Origin: CBFFRJ01 sp051486985
GTDB taxonomy: Bacteria; Pseudomonadota; Gammaproteobacteria; Enterobacterales; Enterobacteriaceae
Length of the DNA: 64,000 bases
Assembly (NCBI RefSeq): GCF_051486985.1
Contig: NZ_JAHVDV010000005.1
Span: 62,001-126,000 of the forward strand
Direction: 5' to 3'
This document shows positions 56,640 through 64,000 of this stretch, one piece after another; position 1 is the first letter of the stretch, and the number at the start of each line of letters is the position of its first letter. The position numbers were made by a program, and so were the translations under genes. Under the pieces are notes generated by a model. That model was not told the DNA's origin, searched no databases, and worked only from the letters and a program-made list of their open reading frames with translations.

Positions 56640-58502
56640 ATGTTGCTTATGAAGTCGTATGGTCGTCGAATGTCTTCGTTGGGTTTATGCCTGACATTCG
56701 CACTCGCTCCACTGTTTAGCGCTCAGGCCGATGAGCCTGAAGTGGTGCCGGTTGATAGCTCAGCGACTCAGGGTTTTCAACCGACCGCGTTATCTCAACC
56801 GCTGGCGCAGTCTCCTGCGACAGCCATGATGGCAGGGTTAACGCCTTTCCCGAGTGAAAATGCGCCTGCTGAGGCGCGTGCATCTTTGCAGGGGATTCTT
56901 CCTGCTAACTGGTCGCCCGTTTACATGAACTCACTTGCGGCGCTTTATGCGGCACGTGAGATGAAACCGTTATGGGACAATCGCGAAGCCGTTCAGGCCT
57001 TCCAGCAACAGTTAGCTGAGATTGCCATCGCCGGCTTCCAGCCGCAGTTTACGACCTGGGTTGAGCTACTGACCGACCCTGCCGTTACCGGCATGGCAAG
57101 AGACGTAGTGCTTTCAGACGCGATGATGGGCTATCTCAATTATGTTGCCAGTATTCCGGTAAAAGGTAACCGCTGGCTTTACAGTACCAAACCCTATTCG
57201 CTGGAAACCCCGCCACTCTCGGTTATCAATCAGTGGCAACTGGCCCTGGATAATGGCGAGCTCGCCTCTTTTATTGCCAGTCTCGCACCGCAGCATCCCC
57301 AGTATGAGGTGATGCATAAGTCATTGCTGGCTTTAGTGGCCGACACCACCCCCTGGCCACAGCTGACCGGAACGGCATCCTTAAGGCCGGGTCAATGGAG
57401 CATTGATGTCCCGGCATTGCGTGAGATTTTGCAACGTAGCGGGATGATGGAAGCGCATCCGCATATTGCCCTGCCAGGCGATAACGACAGCGCGAACGTT
57501 GTCAGTCCTTCAGCTATTGCGGTTGAAGAGACAAAACCAGCCGTACCCGCGCCGGTAACGCAAGGTAAGAAAAAACCTGCTGTGGCTGCGGTACGCAGTG
57601 AATACGATCGTACGCTGGTAGAAGCAGTAAAACGCTTTCAGAGTGCACAGGGCCTGCATGCAGACGGTGTCATCGGGACAGCCACGCGTGACTGGCTCAA
57701 TGTTACCCCAGCCCAGCGTGCGGGCTTGCTGGCGCTGAACATTCAGCGCCTGCGCTTGCTTCCCGGCAAGCTCTCAACGGGCATTATGGTTAATATTCCG
57801 CAATATTCGCTGGTCTATTACCTGAATGGTAATGAGGTGCTGGCATCAAAAGTCATTGTCGGTCGCCCGGATCGTAAAACGCCCATGATGAGCAGCGCGC
57901 TGAATAATGTGGTTGTTAACCCGCCCTGGAACGTCCCGCCAACGCTTGCGCGCAAAGATATTTTACCAAAAGTCTGGAATGACCCCGGGTACCTTGAACG
58001 TCACAACTATACGGTTCTGCGGGGCTGGAACAGCAAAGAGGCGATTGACCCCTGGATGGTCGACTGGGCGACGATTACCCCGTCTAACATGCCGTTTCGT
58101 TTCCAGCAGGCCCCAGGCGCGCACAACTCGCTTGGGCGTTATAAGTTCAATATGCCGAGCTCTGACGCGATTTACCTGCATGACACACCAAACCACGCCC
58201 TCTTTCAAAAGGAGGCTCGTGCGCTTAGCTCTGGCTGCGTGAGGGTGAATAAATCCTCTGAGCTTGCCAATATGTTATTACAGGATGCAGGCTGGAATGA
58301 CACTCGCATTTCTGACGCATTAAAAGGGGGAGATACCCGTTACGTTAATATTCGCCAGAATATTCCGGTCAATCTCTATTACCTGACTGCTTTTGTTGGT
58401 GCGGACGGACGCACGCAATATCGTACAGATATTTACAATTATGATTTACCGGCTCGTTCGGGGGCGAAAATCCTGGCGAAGGCGGAACAATTAATCAGAT
58501 AA
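56640..58502 (+). CDS. ldtD: L,D-transpeptidase LdtD (YcbB)
   Basis: 620 residues. A signal peptide (about 1-30, ending AQA before DEPEV) leads to a periplasmic enzyme with a peptidoglycan-binding repeat (near 315-375) and a YkuD catalytic domain. The catalytic Cys is about residue 533 in LSSGCVRV, with the upstream His in YLHDTPNH. LdtD makes 3-3 crosslinks during envelope stress and can bypass beta-lactam inhibition of D,D-transpeptidases. I use the ATG at 56640, which matches the E. coli N-terminus; a GTG at 56622 is in frame. It is followed by mepK, which cuts the same bonds. Confidence 0.96.
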   Translation: MLLMKSYGRRMSSLGLCLTFALAPLFSAQADEPEVVPVDSSATQGFQPTALSQPLAQSPATAMMAGLTPFPSENAPAEARASLQGILPANWSPVYMNSLAALYAAREMKPLWDNREAVQAFQQQLAEIAIAGFQPQFTTWVELLTDPAVTGMARDVVLSDAMMGYLNYVASIPVKGNRWLYSTKPYSLETPPLSVINQWQLALDNGELASFIASLAPQHPQYEVMHKSLLALVADTTPWPQLTGTASLRPGQWSIDVPALREILQRSGMMEAHPHIALPGDNDSANVVSPSAIAVEETKPAVPAPVTQGKKKPAVAAVRSEYDRTLVEAVKRFQSAQGLHADGVIGTATRDWLNVTPAQRAGLLALNIQRLRLLPGKLSTGIMVNIPQYSLVYYLNGNEVLASKVIVGRPDRKTPMMSSALNNVVVNPPWNVPPTLARKDILPKVWNDPGYLERHNYTVLRGWNSKEAIDPWMVDWATITPSNMPFRFQQAPGAHNSLGRYKFNMPSSDAIYLHDTPNHALFQKEARALSSGCVRVNKSSELANMLLQDAGWNDTRISDALKGGDTRYVNIRQNIPVNLYYLTAFVGADGRTQYRTDIYNYDLPARSGAKILAKAEQLIR

Positions 58503-58536
58503 ATGAAGACGTTCTGAAAACATCGTTGTCGTCATA

Positions 58537-58583
58537 ACCAGGAAATACGGACGGGATCTGTCCAAACGCCCGTATTTCCTGGT
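58537..58583. repeat. Long inverted repeat between ldtD and mepK
   Basis: ACCAGGAAATACGGACG pairs with CGCCCGTATTTCCTGGT over 17 bp (16 matches, the other a G-T) around a 13-nt loop. There is no T-run. It could be a weak terminator, RNA stabiliser or binding site between two co-directional genes. Confidence 0.7.
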
Positions 58584-58687
58584 GTCTGGCTGCCTTGACG
58601 CAGGCGTTATTGCCCGGTAAGGTGCCTTTCGTGCCTAATAATGTGCATAAAATACGATCACTTTGCTTTCTTGAAGACCTGAATATC

Positions 58688-59236
58688 ATGGACAAATTTG
58701 ACGCTAATCGCCGCAAATTGTTGGCATTAGGTGGTATTGCCCTTGGTGCAGCCATCTTACCTCAACGTGCATTTGCAACCCTATCAACGCCACGCCCACG
58801 TATTTTAACGCTGAATAATCTTCACACCGGCGAAACTATTAAGGCCGAGTTTTTCGATGGTAAGGGCTATATTCAGGATGAATTAGCAAAACTGAACCAT
58901 TTTTTCCGTGACTACCGCGCGAACAAAATAAAAACCATCGATCCTAAATTGTTTGATCAGCTTTTCCGCCTGCAGGGTCTGCTGGGAACGCGTAAGCCGG
59001 TACAACTGATTTCAGGGTATCGCTCCATTGATACCAACAATGAACTCCGTGCCCATAGCCGTGGGGTCGCCAAAAAAAGCTACCACACCAAAGGTCAGGC
59101 GATGGATTTTCATATTGAAGGGATTTCTCTGAGCAATGTTCGCAAAGCTGCGTTATCTATGCGCGCGGGTGGTGTAGGATATTACCCCAGCAGTGACTTT
59201 GTGCATATTGATACCGGGCCGTTACGGCACTGGTAA
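58688..59236 (+). CDS. mepK: MepK (YcbK), murein endopeptidase with Tat signal
   Basis: 182 residues. An N-terminal twin-arginine signal (NRRKLLALGG, 7-16, then a hydrophobic stretch and AFA at 28-30) leads to a peptidase M15-type domain with zinc ligands His133, Asp140 and His173. E. coli MepK cleaves 3-3 (and some 4-3) crosslinks. The start at 58688 is the family one; an in-frame upstream reading from 58595 is ignored because it would bury the Tat signal. Adjacent ldtD makes its substrate bonds. Confidence 0.96.
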   Translation: MDKFDANRRKLLALGGIALGAAILPQRAFATLSTPRPRILTLNNLHTGETIKAEFFDGKGYIQDELAKLNHFFRDYRANKIKTIDPKLFDQLFRLQGLLGTRKPVQLISGYRSIDTNNELRAHSRGVAKKSYHTKGQAMDFHIEGISLSNVRKAALSMRAGGVGYYPSSDFVHIDTGPLRHW

Positions 59237-59262
59237 TTCTCAGACGGAAAAACAGGAGCAGT

Positions 59263-59910
59263 ATGAACTATCGTATTATTCCGGTGACGGCATTCTCGCA
59301 GAATTGTTCGTTAATCTGGTGTGAAGAAACCCGGCAGGCTGCCGTGGTCGATCCCGGCGGCGATGCAGAACGCATCATAAAAGAAGTCGATGCTTCCGGC
59401 GTAACCTTGACACAGATTTTGCTCACGCATGGTCATCTGGATCATGTGGGAGCAGCCGCTGAACTGGCGCAACACTACGGTGTGCCTGTTATCGGTCCGG
59501 AAAAAGAAGATGAGTTCTGGTTACAAGGCTTGCCCGCGCAGAGTCGCATGTTTGGTCTGGATGACTGCCAGCCTTTAACCCCCGATCGCTGGCTGAACGA
59601 AGGGGATGAGGTGAGCGTTGGCAATGTTAAATTGCAGGTGCTGCATTGCCCCGGTCACACGCCCGGCCATGTGGTTTTCTTCGATGCGCTCTCACGCTTA
59701 CTGATTTCCGGCGACGTCATATTTAAAGGTGGCGTCGGGCGCAGTGATTTTCCGAAAGGCGATCACCGGCAATTGATTGATTCCATCCGGGTTAAGCTGC
59801 TGCCGCTGGGTGATGATGTGACCTTTGTGCCCGGACATGGCCCCATATCAACGCTGGGTCATGAGCGTTTGCATAATCCCTTCCTGCAGGATGAACTCCC
59901 TGTCTGGTAA
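59263..59910 (+). CDS. ycbL: YcbL, metallo-beta-lactamase fold hydrolase (glyoxalase II-like)
   Basis: 215 residues. The HXHXDH motif is at His56, His58, Asp60 and His61 (THGHLDHVG), with further ligands in HCPGHTPGH and SGDVIF. The Salmonella homologue has weak type I glyoxalase II activity on S-lactoylglutathione, but the physiological substrate is unsure. The start follows ACAGGAG. It converges on aspC with a shared terminator. Confidence 0.94.
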   Translation: MNYRIIPVTAFSQNCSLIWCEETRQAAVVDPGGDAERIIKEVDASGVTLTQILLTHGHLDHVGAAAELAQHYGVPVIGPEKEDEFWLQGLPAQSRMFGLDDCQPLTPDRWLNEGDEVSVGNVKLQVLHCPGHTPGHVVFFDALSRLLISGDVIFKGGVGRSDFPKGDHRQLIDSIRVKLLPLGDDVTFVPGHGPISTLGHERLHNPFLQDELPVW

Positions 59911-59911
59911 A

Positions 59912-59940
59912 TAAAAAAAGCCGCGAAAGCGGCTTTTTTA
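59912..59940. terminator. Bidirectional terminator between ycbL and aspC
   Basis: AAAAAAGCCGC and GCGGCTTTTTT form an 11-bp stem around GAAA, with A-run and T-run on the two sides, just after ycbL and 14 bp beyond the aspC stop. Confidence 0.94.
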
Positions 59941-59953
59941 TGATCACCCTGAC

Positions 59954-61144
59954 TCAAAGCACGGCGACAATGGCTTCACATAACGGTGCCATATTATCTG
60001 GCGTCATTCCGGCGACATTGACGCGCCCCGACGCGACAGCGTACACCCCGAACTCTTCCCGCAGACGCAGAACCTGCTCTTTCGTCAGACCGCTGAACGA
60101 GAACATGCCGTTCTGTTTAGTGATAAAGCTGAAATCGCGGTTTGCACCTTTATCCTGCAGAGTATTTACGAACAGCAAACGCATACGCTGAATGCGCTGA
60201 CGCATATCCGTCAGCTCCTGTTCCCAGATAGCGCGCAGAGCATCATTGCCAAGGATGGTCGCCACCACAGAAGCGCCGTGTGCGGGTGGGTTGGAGTAGT
60301 TCGCACGAATGGTCGCTTTCATCTGGCTGAAAGCGCGGTCGGCGGTTTCACTATTGGCTGTGACCAGTGTGCAGGCGCCGACACGTTCATTATAAAGGCC
60401 AAAGTTTTTAGAGAAGGAGCTGGCGACAATCAGTTCTTCATGAAGCGCAGCAAAGGCACGTAACCCTTCCGCATCCTCTTCCAGGCCACGAGCGAAACCC
60501 TGATAGGCAAAGTCAAAGAGCGGGAGCCAGCCTTTTTCTACTGACAGTCTGGCCAGCGTTTCCCACTGCTCCAGCGTCGGGTCGATCCCGGTAGGGTTAT
60601 GGCAGCAACCGTGGAACAGGACCACGTCCCCTGCGACAGCACCTTCAAGGCTTGCCAGCATGCCATCAAAATCAAGCGCATGGTGTTGCGCATCGTAATA
60701 GGCGTAATCGCACACTTCCAGACCCGCGGAATTGAACACGCCTTTATGGTTTGGCCAGCTCGGATTACTTACCCACACGCGCTTAGCTGAAGTATTTTTG
60801 GCCAGGAAATCAGCCGCGACACGCAAACCGCCCGTGCCACCTGGTGTCTGTGCCGTACGGGCGCGTTTGTCACTGATAATGGCGCTGCCCTTTCCGAACA
60901 GCAGTTCCTGGGTGCAACGACCAAATTCAGGAATACCGTCTATGCCGAGGTAATTCTTGGTGGTTTCATTTTCCAGCAGATATTGTTCAGCTTTTTTTAC
61001 GCTGGTCAGAACAGGGGTTTTGCCGGTTTCGTCTTTATAGACACCAATACCCAGGTTGATTTTGGTTGGACGTTCATCGGCGCGAAACAGATCGGCTAAA
61101 CCCAGAATAGGGTCAGCCGGGGCAGCGGTTATAATCTCAAACAT
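59954..61144 (-). CDS. aspC: Aspartate aminotransferase
   Basis: 396 residues, same as E. coli. A fold type I PLP enzyme with Lys246 (SFSKNFG) as the cofactor lysine. It interconverts aspartate/2-oxoglutarate and oxaloacetate/glutamate and also acts on aromatic amino acids. Start MFEIITAAPADP. It lies downstream of ompF on the same strand but is separated by a terminator. Confidence 0.99.
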   Translation of the reverse strand: MFEIITAAPADPILGLADLFRADERPTKINLGIGVYKDETGKTPVLTSVKKAEQYLLENETTKNYLGIDGIPEFGRCTQELLFGKGSAIISDKRARTAQTPGGTGGLRVAADFLAKNTSAKRVWVSNPSWPNHKGVFNSAGLEVCDYAYYDAQHHALDFDGMLASLEGAVAGDVVLFHGCCHNPTGIDPTLEQWETLARLSVEKGWLPLFDFAYQGFARGLEEDAEGLRAFAALHEELIVASSFSKNFGLYNERVGACTLVTANSETADRAFSQMKATIRANYSNPPAHGASVVATILGNDALRAIWEQELTDMRQRIQRMRLLFVNTLQDKGANRDFSFITKQNGMFSFSGLTKEQVLRLREEFGVYAVASGRVNVAGMTPDNMAPLCEAIVAVL

Positions 61145-61273
61145 GACAAGGTTCCATTGTGATGACAGAAGGGAGGTCCGCTATCAGGGTAACGGGAGAA
61201 CCAGTGATTGCCAACCGTTTGCAATAAAAAGCGTGCGTCTTTTTGCACGACAGAAGGTTGTTCTTCCATAAAG

Positions 61274-61299
61274 CAAAAAACAGGGCCGAAGCCCTGTTT
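61274..61299 (-). terminator. ompF terminator
   Basis: AAACAGGGC and GCCCTGTTT form a 9-bp stem with loop CGAA. On the minus strand it ends in TTTTTTGC, 30 bp beyond the ompF stop. Confidence 0.93.
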
Positions 61300-61328
61300 A
61301 TCATGCATATAATAACGAGGTATGCTGA

Positions 61329-62432
61329 TTAGAACTGGTAAGTTACACCCAGAGTTACGTTATCGGAGGTACCAACCCAGGAGTAGTACTGGCTGTCTTT
61401 GTCATCCAGCAGGTTGATACGGTAGTCGCCGTATACGTTGAAGTTTTTGTTGAAGTAGTAGTACGCACCAACGGTCACGTATTTAGCCAGGTCGTTGGAA
61501 ACGGTGTTGCCGTTGTTATCCAGGCCCAGTGCTTTGCCGGTGGACTGAACGTAAGATACGGACGGACGCAGGCCGAAGTCGAACTGGTACTGTGCGATAA
61601 CTTCGAAGTTCTGAGTTTTGTTAGCAACAGATTTGTCGTCGTTAACTCTGTTACCAAGGATGCTGGTGTTACGGGTTTCTGCGTAAACAGTTGCCAGGTA
61701 GACGTTGTTCGCATCATATTTTGCACCAACAGCCCAGCTCTCTGCTTTCTCGCCTTTGCCGTCGTCTTTCTGGTATTTGGTACGGTTAGCGGTGCTGTAT
61801 GCGCCGATCACGCCGAAGCCTTCACCGAACTCATAGCCCAGGGAGGTACCGAAACCGTCGCCGTTGCCACGTTCGATGTCGTCGCTACGATCGTTTTTGC
61901 CCTGATACTGCAGCGCCAGGCTCAGACCATCAGCCAGACCGAAGAAGTTGCTGTTACGGTAGGTCAGAACACCGGTAGAACGGCTGGTCATGTAGTTATC
62001 GGTGTTACCGCCACCCCAGGTTTCGCCGGAGAAGGACGGAGACATATCGGTGTAAGATTCTACATCGTAAACCACGCCGTAGTTACGGCCGTAGTCCAGA
62101 GAGCCCGCGTCAGTTACTTTGATACCAGCGAATGCCAGACGGGTAACGTTGTCCTGGTTGCCTTCAGCTTTGCCCGCTTTGGTACGGTATTCCCATTGGC
62201 CGTAACCGGTAACATCGCTGTTTACCTGAGTTTCGCCTTTGAAGCCGATCTGACCGTAAGAGGAGTCCTGGTTAGTAGTGCTATCGCCGGAGGTGGTGAA
62301 GCCGTGCTCACCAACAACTTTCCCGTACAGGTCCAGTTTGTTGCCGTTTTTATTGTAAACTTCAGCAGCATTTGCTGCGCCAGCTACCAGCAGGGCAGGG
62401 ATGACCACTGCCAGGATATTGCGCTTCATCAT
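61329..62432 (-). CDS. ompF: OmpF-type general porin
   Basis: 367 residues with a 22-residue signal peptide (MMKRNILAVVIPALLVAGAANA) and a 16-strand trimeric beta-barrel ending in Phe (VTYQF). Position between aspC and asnS and the conserved upstream region identify it as ompF rather than ompC or phoE. The constriction loop L3 reads DMSPSFSGETWGGG where E. coli has DVLPEFGGD, so the acidic PEFGG motif is changed. Small polar solutes and beta-lactams enter through this class of porin. The OmpR/EnvZ-type promoter and the leader targeted by MicF in E. coli are conserved upstream. Confidence 0.95.
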   Translation of the reverse strand: MMKRNILAVVIPALLVAGAANAAEVYNKNGNKLDLYGKVVGEHGFTTSGDSTTNQDSSYGQIGFKGETQVNSDVTGYGQWEYRTKAGKAEGNQDNVTRLAFAGIKVTDAGSLDYGRNYGVVYDVESYTDMSPSFSGETWGGGNTDNYMTSRSTGVLTYRNSNFFGLADGLSLALQYQGKNDRSDDIERGNGDGFGTSLGYEFGEGFGVIGAYSTANRTKYQKDDGKGEKAESWAVGAKYDANNVYLATVYAETRNTSILGNRVNDDKSVANKTQNFEVIAQYQFDFGLRPSVSYVQSTGKALGLDNNGNTVSNDLAKYVTVGAYYYFNKNFNVYGDYRINLLDDKDSQYYSWVGTSDNVTLGVTYQF

Positions 62433-62439
62433 TATTTAT

Positions 62440-62520
62440 TACCCTCATTGGTTTTTTTGAACACCTGCCACTGCCTCCAATAAATTCCGTCAATAATAAT
62501 TTACGGAACTATTGATGAGA
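62440..62520 (-). promoter_or_regulatory. ompF mRNA leader, probable MicF-pairing region
   Basis: The leader reads (minus strand) with GAGGGTAATAAATA before the start and an AGTTCCGTAAATTATTATTG segment upstream, closely resembling the E. coli ompF 5' untranslated region where the antisense RNA MicF pairs. micF itself is next to ompC and is not in this window. Confidence 0.5.
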
Positions 62521-62548
62521 GTTTGGTGTCTTTCTGTGTCTGAGAGGC

Positions 62549-62577
62549 ATCTTTCCATTCATATAATCGTTTCGCTA
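62549..62577 (-). promoter_or_regulatory. ompF promoter
   Basis: On the minus strand TAGCGA (62572-62577), 17 bp, and AAAGAT (62549-62554) are the same hexamers as in the E. coli ompF promoter, 117 bp before the start codon. The hexamers are poor, as expected for an OmpR-dependent promoter. The adjacent TTTGTAGCACTTTCA segment and the C/T-rich sequence to about 62680 correspond to the E. coli OmpR-binding region. Confidence 0.7.
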
Positions 62578-62689
62578 GCCTGAAAGTGCTACAAATGTCT
62601 TAAAGAAGTAACAGAAAGCAATATTATGTAATAATTTATGAATTTTAAGGAACTTTGTGAACCAACTCAAAGTTCAGAGACAATCGTCG

Positions 62690-62950
62690 ATAAAAACAGC
62701 CATTCTTATCCTATTTATATGAATTACTTATAATTAATAAAGATAACGGGATTTCTTATTCAAGAATCGTTCTCAACAAGCTTTTGCTTATGACGAGGTT
62801 CAGCCATCTGGATTGCTGTGTATATTTTATCCAAATGTGCTATTCGATGAGGAAAAACTAATCCGCAAGAAAGGTGGGGGTTATTTTTTGTTCAGGAATG
62901 TTTCAACGACAGGCAGGTAAATTCAGGTCAACATGGTAACGCGGAGTCAG
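62690..62950. other. AT-rich region upstream of ompF
   Basis: About 260 bp of AT-rich sequence beyond the proximal OmpR sites. E. coli has a distal OmpR site and an IHF site in this position; I cannot define them here. No gene is visible until the short reading frame at 62952. Confidence 0.5.
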
Positions 62951-62951
62951 T

Positions 62952-62990
62952 ATGGCAAAGGCAAATGAAGAAACCATGACAGTGGAGTAA
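62952..62990 (+). CDS. Possible 12-residue micro-ORF
   Basis: ATG at 62952 follows CGGAG at 6-nt spacing and encodes MAKANEETMTVE before TAA. The asnS terminator hairpin, which would also work for this strand only weakly, starts at once. There is no known homologue I recognise and no clear promoter. It may be chance. Confidence 0.2.
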   Translation: MAKANEETMTVE

Positions 62991-63015
62991 AAAGGCCAGC
63001 ACCGGCTGGCCTTTA
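62988..63015 (-). terminator. asnS terminator
   Basis: AAAGGCCAGC and GCTGGCCTTT form a 10-bp stem with loop ACCG. On the minus strand TTTTTAC follows, directly after the asnS stop region. Confidence 0.92.
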
Positions 63016-63020
63016 TGTTT

Positions 63021-64000
63021 TTAGAAAGTGGCGCTACGCGGAGTTCGCGGGAAGGGAATTACGTCACGGACGTTCTGCACGCCGGTCACATAGGCAATGA
63101 GACGTTCAAAACCAAGCCCAAACCCGGAATGCGGCACGGTGCCATAGCGACGAAGATCGCGATACCACCAATAATCTTCTTTATTCAGGCCCATTTCCGC
63201 CATACGTGCATCCAGCACATCCAGACGCTCTTCACGTTGAGAACCACCGATGATTTCACCAATTCCCGGCGCAAGAACATCCATTGCGGCGACGGTCTTT
63301 CCATCATCGTTGAGACGCATATAGAAAGCTTTGATCTCTTTTGGATAGTTTTTCACCACAACCGGTGCTTTAAAATGTTTCTCAGCAAGGTAGCGTTCAT
63401 GTTCGGAAGAGAGATCAACGCCCCAGTAAACCGGATTTTCAAACGACTGACCGCAGTTTTCAAGGATAGTGATGGCATCGGTGTAATCGACCTGAGCAAA
63501 ATCCGCTGCAACAAAGCGTTCAAGACGAGCGATAGCATCTTTGTCGACACGTTCAGCGAAGAACTTAAGATCGTCCATACGTTCTGTCAGCACCGCGTTA
63601 AAGGCGTATTTCAGCATGGCTTCTGCCAGACGGGCGTTATCTTCCAGATCGGCAAAGGCGACTTCCGGTTCCAGCATCCAGAACTCAGCGAGATGGCGGC
63701 TGGTATTGGAGTTTTCGGCGCGGAAGGTTGGGCCAAAGGTGTAAATTTTCGACAACGCACAGGCATAGGTTTCGCCGTTCAGCTGACCGGAAACGGTCAG
63801 GAAAGACTCTTTACCAAAGAAATCTTTGTCAAAATCGACTTTGCCCTGTGGATTACGCGGCAGGTTTTCCAGATCCAGCGTCGACACGCGGAACATCTCG
63901 CCAGCCCCTTCGGTATCGGAAGCGGTAATAAGTGGGGTCGAAACCCAGAAGAAGCCCTGCTCGTCGAAGAAGCGGTGCAAAGCCTGCGCCAGCGTATGGC
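63021..64000 (-). CDS. asnS: Asparaginyl-tRNA synthetase, C-terminal part (cut by window edge)
   Basis: The last 326 codons or so of a protein of about 466 residues; the first 140 lie right of the window. The class II catalytic core is present: motif 2 (FRAENSNTSRHLAEFWMLEPE) and motif 3 (GFGLGFERLIAYVTG) near the end. It charges tRNA-Asn in the cytoplasm. The reading frame continues to the window edge without interruption; an apparent TTG start at 63980 is an internal leucine codon. Confidence 0.98.
   Translation of the reverse strand, partial: HTLAQALHRFFDEQGFFWVSTPLITASDTEGAGEMFRVSTLDLENLPRNPQGKVDFDKDFFGKESFLTVSGQLNGETYACALSKIYTFGPTFRAENSNTSRHLAEFWMLEPEVAFADLEDNARLAEAMLKYAFNAVLTERMDDLKFFAERVDKDAIARLERFVAADFAQVDYTDAITILENCGQSFENPVYWGVDLSSEHERYLAEKHFKAPVVVKNYPKEIKAFYMRLNDDGKTVAAMDVLAPGIGEIIGGSQREERLDVLDARMAEMGLNKEDYWWYRDLRRYGTVPHSGFGLGFERLIAYVTGVQNVRDVIPFPRTPRSATF

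Overview
The window is core chromosome of an Enterobacteriaceae species close to Escherichia coli but not E. coli itself. Gene order follows the E. coli hcp-asnS interval (about 20-21 min), and most proteins are recognisable full-length orthologues. The shorter FtsK linker, the OmpF constriction loop, an ERIC element and the absence of several genes found in E. coli point to an Enterobacter/Lelliottia-like genus; that placement is inference. The + strand runs with the E. coli clockwise orientation, and all six FtsK-orienting (KOPS-like) octamers I noticed lie on the + strand.

Layout: 1-762 is the 5' part of hcp (nitrosative stress), with NsrR and FNR sites upstream. 998-6824 carries ybjD (OLD-like ATPase/TOPRIM), ybjX (VirK-like) and the macAB exporter, with a PhoP-like box before macA. 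6901-10445 is the protein quality-control block cspD / clpS-clpA / infA. 10728-16113 (minus) is aat, cydC, cydD, trxB. 16667-24371 (plus) is lrp, ftsK (with a LexA box), lolA, rarA, serS. ycaD follows directly after a 349-bp AT-rich gap where E. coli has dmsABC and ycaC. 25925-32347 (minus) is the anaerobic formate block pflA, pflB, focA and the ycaO gene, with an ERIC element between pflB and pflA and an FNR-type promoter before focA.

32487-42307 (plus) is ycaP, serC-aroA, ycaL, cmk-rpsA, ihfB and the ComEC homologue ycaI. 42344-47312 is an envelope block: msbA-lpxK (lipid A), ycaQ (DNA glycosylase), ycaR-kdsB (Kdo activation). 47452-56462 holds ycbJ, convergent elyC, and the tightly overlapping cmoM-mukF-mukE-mukB operon. 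56640-59910 is ldtD, mepK and ycbL, joining a maker and a cutter of 3-3 peptidoglycan crosslinks; a CpxR-like box precedes ldtD. 59954-64000 (minus) is aspC, the porin ompF and the 3' part of asnS.

I find no phage, insertion sequence, CRISPR array, toxin-antitoxin pair or defence island, and no tRNA or rRNA gene. The window does not contain an obvious undescribed multi-gene system. The points of interest are regulatory palindromes, the ERIC in the likely pflA leader, missing neighbours compared with E. coli, and a few conserved genes of poorly known function (ybjD, ycaO, ycaP, ycbJ).
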